A stretch of 64,000 nt of DNA from Halogeometricum limi. GTDB taxonomy: Archaea; Halobacteriota; Halobacteria; Halobacteriales; Haloferacaceae. The position numbers and the translations under genes are program-made. This document shows positions 24,664 to 31,675 of this stretch, piece after piece (within the stretch, counting starts at the first letter, position 1; every line of letters starts with the position of its first letter). A model generated the notes under the pieces. That model was not told the DNA's origin. It was given only the letters and a program-made list of their open reading frames with translations, and searched no databases. Location: NCBI RefSeq assembly GCF_900115785.1, contig NZ_FOYS01000005.1, positions 1-64,000 of the forward strand, in the 5' to 3' direction.

Positions 24664-25326
24664 CTACTGTTCGGGAGTCGACTCCTCGTACGGTTGGACG
24701 ACGACGAATCCGTCTTCACCGGCGAACTCCAGTTGGAACGTCTCGCCGGACGTCCGTCCAAGGAAGCCCTTGATGTTCAGGTCACGCTTGGAACTGGGTG
24801 AGACGTTGCTGGACCACGCGACGGTCGCGTTCGGGTCGGTGCTCACGGGCGTCCTGACGACTAACGGCTTTCCGTGCGTCGTGATGGCGACGTGTCCGGG
24901 ACCGGTGAGGTAGACGTTGAACAGTCCGCCCGTCGAGGTACCGGCGATACTGGTGAGCATCTTGATGTCCCAGTCCACGGAGTTCTCGAACGCGAGGACG
25001 TCGTTCCCGTTGACGCTGATTTCGTCCTCCTCGTCGAGTTCGAGGATTTGAACCTCCTTTCCCTGGTCGGCGAGGTAGAGGTGACCGGTCCCCCTCGCCT
25101 CCATCATCACGGCCCCCTCGCCCGTCACTCGCTTTTTCAGCATCCCGGTCAGTCCGCCGGCGGATTTGCGCTCGAACTTCACGTCGCCGGTGTAGCCGAC
25201 CATCGACCCGGCTTTCGCCAGGATGGACCCGTCGAGTGCGACGTCGAGTAGCTTCGAGTTCTCCAGTTGGAACGACTCTCCTCCCTCTTTCGGGGCGTGC
25301 GCCGAGACGAATTCGTCGAGATTCAT
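24664..25326 (-). CDS. AIM24 family protein
   Basis: This 220-residue protein matches the AIM24/DUF124 family, a beta-rich fold named after a mitochondrial protein and common in bacteria and archaea. Typical parts are ILAKAGSMVGYTGDVKF, GEGAVMMEARGTGHLYLAD, and GLFNVYLTGPGHVAITTHG. There is no signal peptide or membrane segment. The molecular function of the family is unclear; bacterial relatives are linked to stress or membrane functions. The ATG is at 25326. The gene is monocistronic by spacing. Confidence 0.88.
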   Translation of the reverse strand: MNLDEFVSAHAPKEGGESFQLENSKLLDVALDGSILAKAGSMVGYTGDVKFERKSAGGLTGMLKKRVTGEGAVMMEARGTGHLYLADQGKEVQILELDEEDEISVNGNDVLAFENSVDWDIKMLTSIAGTSTGGLFNVYLTGPGHVAITTHGKPLVVRTPVSTDPNATVAWSSNVSPSSKRDLNIKGFLGRTSGETFQLEFAGEDGFVVVQPYEESTPEQ

Positions 25327-25417
25327 AGTGTATCAGAGTCGGTTGGCGACTCGGCCGGAGAGAGACGGTACTCCAGCATAACTGTGACTCAGAAAACACG
25401 TCTTCCGGACCGTCGGC

Positions 25418-26269
25418 TCAGCGCTTCGGCGCGAGGAACTCGCCGAGCCATCGGTCGAGTCGGGAGAAGTCCACGTCGCCGCTTCGCACGGTGACGACCG
25501 TGTTGTCACAGAGCGACTGGACGATCTCCGTCGTGGACCCGTCGACGAACTCCCGGAGTCTGCCCTTTCGCGGTGCGGCGACGATCGTCGTGTCGTAGTA
25601 CGACGACTGGTCCACGATGGCCTCTGCGGGCGAGGAACCCTCGTAGCGCCACGTATCGAAATCCTCGAAGCCGTCGAGACGTTCGGTGCAGTACTGGAAC
25701 AACGCGTCCGTCTCCCGTTCTCGTCCGTCTCCCTGTACGACGTGGAACAGGTCCAACCACGCGTCGTTCGACTCGGCGACGGCCCGTGCGACGTCGAGTG
25801 TCGCGTCCAGGTGTGGTCCGCGGGTGACCGGAACCAGACAGGAAGAGATGCTGTCGTCTTCGGTACCCGGTGTGACCGTCACGTGCGTACTCCGGGATGC
25901 GAACGCGAGTTCGCCGCCGCCGAGGACCGACTTCCGGTCGCGGATATCGAAGATGATGGTGATATCGAACCGATCCACGACGTCTTTCACCCACGCGTTC
26001 GTGATACGCGGCGGTCGTTCGAGAAACCGCGTCTCGTACGATACCGGGGCGTCCGTCGCCTCCGGTTTCAGCGACTGCGCGACGCTTGCGTTCTCGACGG
26101 GAACGACCAATCTCCCGCCGTTCGCCAACATCACGGCGGTCCGGACGAACCGGCAGGTAGCCTGTTCGCCGGGATCGAACAGACAGAGCACCCGTTCTAC
26201 CGACGTGCCTCCGTCACCACTCGGAGACGCACACCCCACTGCCGAATCCCCCGTGATACGGCTATGCAT
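25418..26269 (-). CDS. UspA-like universal stress protein
   Basis: This 283-residue protein has two UspA-like alpha/beta halves. The first (about 24-135) begins VERVLCLFDPGEQATCRFV; the second (about 140-265) begins SSCLVPVTRGPHLDATLDVARA and ends TEIVQSLCDNTVVTVRSG. No clear G-2x-G-9x-G ATP loop is seen in the second half, so nucleotide binding is uncertain. The ATG at 26269 is supported by the TATA-like box at 26291-26300. The role is probably stress-related. Confidence 0.75.
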   Translation of the reverse strand: MHSRITGDSAVGCASPSGDGGTSVERVLCLFDPGEQATCRFVRTAVMLANGGRLVVPVENASVAQSLKPEATDAPVSYETRFLERPPRITNAWVKDVVDRFDITIIFDIRDRKSVLGGGELAFASRSTHVTVTPGTEDDSISSCLVPVTRGPHLDATLDVARAVAESNDAWLDLFHVVQGDGRERETDALFQYCTERLDGFEDFDTWRYEGSSPAEAIVDQSSYYDTTIVAAPRKGRLREFVDGSTTEIVQSLCDNTVVTVRSGDVDFSRLDRWLGEFLAPKR

Positions 26270-26290
26270 GGTCCTCTGTCATCTCGTAAG

Positions 26291-26300
26291 CTATTAAATC
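26291..26300 (-). promoter_or_regulatory. TATA-like box of the UspA-like gene
   Basis: On the minus strand GATTTAATAG lies about 27 bases before the ATG at 26269, as expected for a leaderless transcript. Confidence 0.6.
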
Positions 26301-26347
26301 TCTGTCTGTTTGGCTCACATGAACTGGGCGTGACGCCCGGGCGAATA

Positions 26348-26536
26348 TCACCGCCATCGTGCCCGTACTACCCGTTCTGCGTGGTCTATCCCAACGTCTT
26401 CGACCCACGACTCCGCGTCGGGCTTCGAGCAGGAACGGACCTCCATGACGGCGGCGACGAGGTCCGCGAACGGCCGCGGGTCTACCTCTTCGGTCCCGAT
26501 GTCGTGGTCGTCGACGCTCGGTGGTGGCACGGTCAT
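26348..26536 (-). CDS. Possible small acidic protein
   Basis: This 62-residue reading frame begins MTVPPPSVDDHDIGTEEVD and ends in a helical segment VEDVGIDHAERVVRARW. The acidic composition resembles haloarchaeal proteins, unlike the Arg-rich frames that overlap it. A GTG nine bases upstream is an alternative start. The small size and lack of a recognised family leave it uncertain. It lies upstream of the UspA-like gene on the same strand. Confidence 0.5.
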   Translation of the reverse strand: MTVPPPSVDDHDIGTEEVDPRPFADLVAAVMEVRSCSKPDAESWVEDVGIDHAERVVRARWR

Positions 26537-26853
26537 CGGCCACACTCGGAACCGGAGACGTAACAGTGGTTCGACGCCGGTTCACTCTCCCGTCGCGTTG
26601 CCTTCCGCCTGCACCTCGATGCCGTGTGTATCGATGTCGTCTGTGTCGATGTCGCGCGTCTCGACACCGTCGCGTCTCTTCTGCCGAGACTCCAAAACCG
26701 ACGCACCTCGCTCAGTTCGGTCACTTCGGTCTGCACCGAACGCTTTGCCAACTTACTTCAGCGAGCGGAGTTTATAACACGTATGTGTTTTTTCACAGCT
26801 ATCGAACCCCGATTCGTTCTCTCCGGGAGCGTCGTCTCCGACTCGGGTGAGCC
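26537..26853. other. Intergenic region before the tetrad-repeat gene
   Basis: This 317-base region contains a short direct repeat (TGTGTATCGATGTCG/TGTGTCGATGTCG near 26624-26654), an inverted repeat with arms GTTCGGT (26715-26721) and ACCGAAC (26735-26741), and a TATA-like TTTATAAC at 26771-26778 followed by AACAC-GTAT-GTGTT. The TATA would start a transcript near 26800, giving the plus-strand gene at 26854 a leader of about 50 bases. No convincing ORF is seen. Confidence 0.5.
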
Positions 26854-27537
26854 GTGAATCCGAGTCGCGTCGACTCCATCGTCGACCTGACCTACGGGTT
26901 GCTGATCGCTGTCTCGGTCGGTCTGATCGTCGTCGCCGGGAACACCGTCGGACTGGCGTTCGGGTTCGGTGTACTGGTCTCCTACATCCTGCACGTCGTC
27001 TGGAAGATGGCCCGGTTCGACCCGAACTGGATGACCACGGCGGTCAAAGAGACGGTCGAAGAGACGGTCGAAGAGAAGGTCGGCGAGACGGTAGAGAAGA
27101 CCGTCGGAGAAACAGTGGAGAAGACAGTGGACGAGACAGTTGAAGAGAAAGTCGGCGAGACGGTGGAAAAGACGGTCGGAGAAACCGTCGAGAAGACGGT
27201 CGGTGAGACGGTCGAGAAGACAGTGGACGAGACGGTCGAAGAGAAAGTCGGCGAGACGGTAGAGAAGACCGTCGGGGAAACCGTCGAGAAAACGGTCGAA
27301 GAGACGGTAGAGAAGACGGTAGACGAGAAGGTCGGTGAGACGGTAGAGAAGACGGTCGGTGAGACGGTAGAGAAGACGGTAGAGGAAACGGTCGGCGAGA
27401 CGGTGGAGAAGACGGTCGAAGAGAAGGTCGGAGAGACGGTCGAAAAGACGCTGGAAGAACAGTCCGCGGCCGAAGACGGAGACGGCGAAGCGGACGACGA
27501 GACGCTCGGAGACGACGAGGAGAAGGCGGATGAGTAG
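26854..27537 (+). CDS. Two-helix membrane protein with long V-x-x-x tetrad repeat
   Basis: This 227-residue protein has two membrane helices (about 8-28 and 32-51), then about 35 uninterrupted tetrapeptides (residues 64-203) of the form V-[EGDK]-E/K-T/K, with Val at every fourth position, and an acidic tail. Most of it repeats VGETVEKT. No known domain is recognised. The strict tetrad puts all Val on a slowly winding stripe if helical; a right-handed coiled coil or a membrane-surface helix is possible. Val/Thr are poor helix formers, so the fold is open. The start is GTG at 26854. The gene overlaps the PiT transporter by eight bases, so the two are probably translated together and may work together. 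Confidence 0.8.
   Translation: MNPSRVDSIVDLTYGLLIAVSVGLIVVAGNTVGLAFGFGVLVSYILHVVWKMARFDPNWMTTAVKETVEETVEEKVGETVEKTVGETVEKTVDETVEEKVGETVEKTVGETVEKTVGETVEKTVDETVEEKVGETVEKTVGETVEKTVEETVEKTVDEKVGETVEKTVGETVEKTVEETVGETVEKTVEEKVGETVEKTLEEQSAAEDGDGEADDETLGDDEEKADE
27043..27462 (+). repeat. 24-bp degenerate tandem repeats coding the tetrad region
   Basis: The DNA repeats a unit of 12 or 24 bases like GTCGGCGAGACGGTAGAGAAG with changes mainly at third positions. Protein periodicity is four residues without a register break. Synonymous divergence between units suggests the protein pattern is under selection rather than being a fresh expansion. Such tracts can vary in length by recombination. Confidence 0.8.
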
Positions 27538-28708
27538 CGTCCTCCTCGTCGCCGGCGTCCTCGTCTCGATGTTCGTCGCCTACAACATCGGCGGGTCGAC
27601 GACGGGTCCGGCGTTCGGCCCGGCCGTCGGTGCCGACGCCATCTCCAAACCCGTCGCCGCGGCCCTGATGGGGGTGTTCTTCTTCGTCGGGGCGTGGACG
27701 CTCGGTCGGAACGTCGTGACGAAACTCGGAACCGAACTCGTCGTCGACACGGGGATTTTCACGCTCGAATCGTCCATCGCGGTGCTGTTTTTCATCGGCG
27801 TCGCACTGCTGGTCGGGAACGTCTTCGGCGTCCCGGCCTCGACGTCGATGACCGCGGTGGGCGCAATCGCCGGTCTCGGTCTGGCCGGCGGCGTCCTCGA
27901 CCTCGCCGTGATGGGACAGATAGTCATCTGGTGGGTCGTCTCGCCCATCATCGGCTTCTGGGTCTCGCTGGTCATCGGCCGGTACTTCTACGCGCGACTG
28001 AACGGGATGGTCGCGATGGAGCGCAGTACCGGACCGCTGTTCGACGTCGACCGGTCCGGCGTCGTCCCCATCCCGCGGGTCCACCAGACGACGAACCGTC
28101 GAGAACTGGCCGGGACGTTCACCGTCGTCGCTATCGGCTGTCTGATGGCGTTCTCGTCGGGCACCTCGAACATCGCGAACGCCGTCGCACCGCTGGTCGG
28201 CAGCGGCGAACTGGCGATGAACCCGGCCATCGCCTTCGGCGGCCTCGCCGTCACTATCGGCGCGTTCACCATCGCTCGGCGGACGCTCGAAACGATGGGC
28301 AGCGACATCACCGAACTCCCCCTGACCGCGGCTATCGTCGTCGCGTCGGTCTCCTCTACGCTGGTCGTCTTCCTCTCGGCGCTCGGCATCCCCGCGAGCT
28401 TCGTCATCATCGCGACGATGTCCATCGTCGGACTCGGGTGGGGGAGAGCGACCCGACCGATGACCGCCCCCGAAGTCGTCGCTGGTGACGGTGGACCGCG
28501 CGTGACGGTCGACGCACTCGCGGCCGACGAAGAGGGCGAGCCGTTGCCTCCCATCGGCGAGGAGGACGTCGAGGACATCCCCAGTCCGGGAGCGCTCTTC
28601 AACCCCGTGACGACCGCTCGGGTCGTCCTGATGCAGAACGTCGTCCCGGCTATCGCGACGGCCGGTGCCTACCTCACGTTCCGATTCGTCCCGATATTCG
28701 GGTTCTGA
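27530..28708 (+). CDS. PiT family inorganic phosphate transporter
   Basis: This 392-residue low-affinity phosphate permease has the two PiT signature repeats: FVAYNIGGSTTGPAFGPAVGADA near the N-terminus and FSSGTSNIANAVAPLVG near 205. About ten membrane helices are visible, with a polar loop near 315-355. Members move phosphate with H+ or Na+, often as metal-phosphate. PiT genes often sit next to a PhoU-like DUF47 gene; here that place is taken by the tetrad-repeat membrane protein, overlapping by eight bases (27530-27537). Confidence 0.92.
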   Translation: MSSVLLVAGVLVSMFVAYNIGGSTTGPAFGPAVGADAISKPVAAALMGVFFFVGAWTLGRNVVTKLGTELVVDTGIFTLESSIAVLFFIGVALLVGNVFGVPASTSMTAVGAIAGLGLAGGVLDLAVMGQIVIWWVVSPIIGFWVSLVIGRYFYARLNGMVAMERSTGPLFDVDRSGVVPIPRVHQTTNRRELAGTFTVVAIGCLMAFSSGTSNIANAVAPLVGSGELAMNPAIAFGGLAVTIGAFTIARRTLETMGSDITELPLTAAIVVASVSSTLVVFLSALGIPASFVIIATMSIVGLGWGRATRPMTAPEVVAGDGGPRVTVDALAADEEGEPLPPIGEEDVEDIPSPGALFNPVTTARVVLMQNVVPAIATAGAYLTFRFVPIFGF

Positions 28709-28817
28709 ACCCGCGCGCGCCGTTCTCGCGCGACGACTCCGAAAGACTTCGACCTCGCGTTTTTCGCAACCGTCTCGGAACCGCGGCGCAGTCGCCGAAC
28801 ACAGACGAGAGACGCGA

Positions 28818-29771
28818 CTACAGCGACCGTTCCGGGTCGCCGTAGCGAAGCATGTCGAGGAACATCGTCTCGAACGTCTCGCCGTCCACGTCGTCGACGA
28901 CGTGCGTGTCCCGTTCGCCCTCGGTTATCGCGTTCTCGTCGACGAGGCTGTAGCCGCGGGTCATCCCTTCCCGTTCGTCCACGTCGACGTAGTGGTGACT
29001 CGACTCGGTGACGAGTTCGGGGTTCAGGACGCACGCCATCGTCAACGAGTCGGGTTGGCTGGTGCTCTCCTCGCCGTGTCGCTCGCGAGCGAACTCCCGG
29101 GCGCGAGTGGAGACGGTGTCGAAGAAGTCGGCGTACTCGGTGTCGATGGACTCCGTCTCGCGCAGCATCTCCGGCCCGAACGTCCCGCGACGGAGCGAGA
29201 GGCCCCAGTCGACGAGCGAGACGTCCAGTTCGTCGACGACGACTTTCGCGGCTTCGGGGTCGACCCAGAAGTTGAACTCCGCGGAGGGCGTGTCGTTTCC
29301 GAGCGTGTTGACGGCGCCGCCCATCACCCACACGTCGTCGACGAGTTCCGGTAACTCGGGTTCGAGACGAAGCGCGAGTGCGACGTTCGTCAGCGGACCG
29401 ATACAGACGAGCGTTATCTCGCCGGGCGACTCTCTCACGCGTTCGACGATGGCGTTCGCGCCGTGACCTTCCGCGGAGGGGACGTCGGTGTCGGCGATGA
29501 CTTCGCCCCCGAGTCCGCCCTCGCCGTGGACGTGGTCGGCGTGTTCGTGGTCCTTCACGAGGGGCGTCCGGGCACCCTCGTAGACCGGCACGTCGGTGGC
29601 GCCGGCCACTTCGAGGGTGTACTTTGCGTTCTCGACTTCGTAGTCGAACTCGACGTTGCCGGAGACGATAGTGAGGGCTTCGAGTTCGATGGAGTCTGCG
29701 AGCGCCGCCATGAGAATCGCCATCGTGTCGTCGCCCGCGGTGTCGGTGTCGATGATGACCCGTCTGCTCAT
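28818..29771 (-). CDS. Inosine-uridine-type nucleoside hydrolase
   Basis: This 317-residue enzyme cleaves the N-glycosidic bond of ribonucleosides to base and ribose. The calcium-binding motif is IIDTDTAGDDT with Asp8, Asp10 and Asp14/15 (usual form DTDPGxDD). ITLVCIGPLTNVALAL and a central VMGGAV are typical. A later Asp with FNFWVDPEAA also belongs to the active site. The minus-strand TTAAGC near 29794 gives a likely promoter. Neighbours are an SDR and a ribokinase-like kinase, which suggests nucleoside or ribose catabolism. Confidence 0.92.
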   Translation of the reverse strand: MSRRVIIDTDTAGDDTMAILMAALADSIELEALTIVSGNVEFDYEVENAKYTLEVAGATDVPVYEGARTPLVKDHEHADHVHGEGGLGGEVIADTDVPSAEGHGANAIVERVRESPGEITLVCIGPLTNVALALRLEPELPELVDDVWVMGGAVNTLGNDTPSAEFNFWVDPEAAKVVVDELDVSLVDWGLSLRRGTFGPEMLRETESIDTEYADFFDTVSTRAREFARERHGEESTSQPDSLTMACVLNPELVTESSHHYVDVDEREGMTRGYSLVDENAITEGERDTHVVDDVDGETFETMFLDMLRYGDPERSL

Positions 29772-29829
29772 GGCGGACGTTCCCCGCGTGGTCGCTTAAC
29801 GGCACGGAATTACGAGCGACGCCTCGCGG

Positions 29830-30603
29830 TCACTCGCTGTTGACGTACCCGCCGTCGACGAGGACGGACTCGGCGGTGACGTAGGAGGCGAGGTCGCTCG
29901 CCAGAAACGTCACGACGCCGGCGACGTCCTCCGGCTTTCCGAACCGTCGAAGCGGCACCGACTGTTCGAGTTGCTCGCCCGCCTCCGTTCCGACGATGGG
30001 CGAGTCTTCGGTGGTCATCGCCGTCTCGATGACGCCGGGATGGACGGCGTTCACCCGAACTCCCTCCGGCCCGAGTTCGCTCGCTAACGCGTACGTGAAC
30101 AGGCGGACGCCGCCCTTCGCCGCCGAGTACGGCGTGATACCGCCGTAGCCGACGAACCCCGCCACGCTCGACATGTTGACGATGCTCCCGCCCGCTCCCC
30201 GTTCGACCAACTTCAGCGCCGCCGCCTTCGACCCGTGGAACACGCCGTCCACGTTGACGGACATGAGCGTCCGGTAGTCGTCGAAATCCAGTTCGGTCAA
30301 CGGTACCTGCGGACCGACGATGCCCGCGTTGTTCACCATCACGTCCAATCCGCCGAACTCGTCGGCGGCGTCGACGGCGGCCACGCAGTCGTCGTAGTCG
30401 CTGACGTCGCACTGCACGAACGTCGCCTCGGCACCCCGTTCTTCGAGGAATTCGTGCGTCGGCGCTCCTCCTTCCCTGGGTTCCTCGCGACGGTCGGCGA
30501 CGACGACCGACGCCCCGTGGTCGGCGAACATCTCCGCGATTGCGCGTCCGATTCCGCTCGTTCCGCCCGTGACGACCGCCGTCTCGCCGTCCAGAAGTGA
30601 CAT
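29830..30603 (-). CDS. Short-chain dehydrogenase/reductase
   Basis: This 257-residue Rossmann oxidoreductase has the cofactor motif TGGTSGIGRAIA (TGxxxGIG), NNAG near residue 93, and the active site Ser with YxxxK in YSAAKGG. Asp at the end of strand 2 (VVVADRREE) suggests NAD(H) preference. The ATG at 30603 is preceded by GATAACAG at about 30628-30636 on the plus strand (CTGTTATC on the gene strand). The frame upstream to 30768 is not credible. It lies between the nucleoside hydrolase (58 bases downstream) and a divergent sugar kinase. The substrate is unknown, possibly a sugar. Confidence 0.9.
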   Translation of the reverse strand: MSLLDGETAVVTGGTSGIGRAIAEMFADHGASVVVADRREEPREGGAPTHEFLEERGAEATFVQCDVSDYDDCVAAVDAADEFGGLDVMVNNAGIVGPQVPLTELDFDDYRTLMSVNVDGVFHGSKAAALKLVERGAGGSIVNMSSVAGFVGYGGITPYSAAKGGVRLFTYALASELGPEGVRVNAVHPGVIETAMTTEDSPIVGTEAGEQLEQSVPLRRFGKPEDVAGVVTFLASDLASYVTAESVLVDGGYVNSE

Positions 30604-30715
30604 ACTGCCTACCTTTCTGGGCGGAAAGTGATAACAGTATGCGTGGGTCGACTCAACAGTCTGCAGTGCGGACGTAACGCCGAAGGGTCTTATCGCCGCG
30701 CCGTCTCGAACGGGT

Positions 30716-31672
30716 ATGGGCCGCGTCGTGAGTCTCGGGAGCATCAACGTCGACCACGTGGAGTACACAACGCGCGCGGAGATTCGGTCGACCGCAACGT
30801 CGTACGACTGGTTCCCGTCGCCGGGGGAGACGGTGACCGTGGGGGCGGTCCCCGACGAGTTCGCACGGCAGTACTCCGAGACGTATCTCGGTGGGAAAGG
30901 CGCGAATCAGGCCGTCGCGGCCACCGCCGCCGGCGCTGACACCTCGCTGTTGGGTCTGGTGGGCGACGACGAAGCCGAGTACGCCGTCTGCGACACTCTC
31001 GCCGAACGCGGCGTCGACGTGAGCGAACTGGGGCAAACGGACGGGCCGACGGGCGCGGCGTACGTCGCCGTCGACGAGACGGGGGAGAACTACATCGCCA
31101 TCCTCCCGGGGGCGAACGGCCGCGTCGACGACGCGTACGTCTCCCGCCACGTCGATACACTCGCGAGCGCCGACTGCCTCCTCGTTCAGAACGAACTTCC
31201 GCCGGCGACGATTCACACGGCACTCGACCGTCTCGCCGAGAGCGACGCGCGACCGACCGTCGTCTACGACCCCGCACCGGCCGCGGGCGCGGCGGAGATT
31301 CTCTCGCACGACTGCGTCGACGTGGTCACGCCGAACCAGAGCGAGTACGCCCGTCTCGAAGCCGAGGTGGACGCGTTCTCCGGCACCGTCGTCCACACCC
31401 GCGGTGCGGACGGCGTCGTCGTCTGGGACGCCGACTCGGGGCGCGACGACCCTCGACTCACCGTCGAGTCGCCCACCGTCGACCCCGTCGACACGACGGG
31501 TGCGGGCGACGTGTTCACGGGGTACCTCGGCGCGGAACTCGCCGACGGGCGGGGCCTCGAAGCGGCGGTTCGACTGGCGACCGTCGCCGGTGCGCTCTCG
31601 ACGGAACGCGAGGGCGTCCAGTCCGCGGTCCCCTCGCGTGAGGCCGTCGACGGACTCGTCGTCGACGGCTGA
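30716..31672 (+). CDS. PfkB family sugar kinase, ribokinase-like
   Basis: This 318-residue kinase has the N-terminal pattern VSLGSINVDHV, signature 1 YLGGKGANQAVA (residues 57-68) and signature 2 DTTGAGDVFTGYL, with Asp265 as catalytic base. The GGKGANQA block is typical of ribokinase, so ribose 5-phosphorylation is plausible. A TATA-like CTTATC lies at about 30689. It is divergent from the SDR and close to the nucleoside hydrolase; together they could convert nucleoside ribose to ribose 5-phosphate. It ends four bases before the convergent PhoD gene. Confidence 0.9.
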   Translation: MGRVVSLGSINVDHVEYTTRAEIRSTATSYDWFPSPGETVTVGAVPDEFARQYSETYLGGKGANQAVAATAAGADTSLLGLVGDDEAEYAVCDTLAERGVDVSELGQTDGPTGAAYVAVDETGENYIAILPGANGRVDDAYVSRHVDTLASADCLLVQNELPPATIHTALDRLAESDARPTVVYDPAPAAGAAEILSHDCVDVVTPNQSEYARLEAEVDAFSGTVVHTRGADGVVVWDADSGRDDPRLTVESPTVDPVDTTGAGDVFTGYLGAELADGRGLEAAVRLATVAGALSTEREGVQSAVPSREAVDGLVVDG

Positions 31673-31675
31673 GTC

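Noticed and set aside
26262-26585. Arg-rich 107-codon minus-strand frame
   Set aside because: It overlaps the start of the UspA-like gene and an acidic alternative frame (26348-26536) that looks more like a haloarchaeal protein.
27044-28084. Minus-strand frame with Pro/Ser/Arg repeats across the tetrad-repeat gene
   Set aside because: The repeats are the antisense reading of the VGETVEKT units; the plus frame has membrane helices and is joined to PiT.
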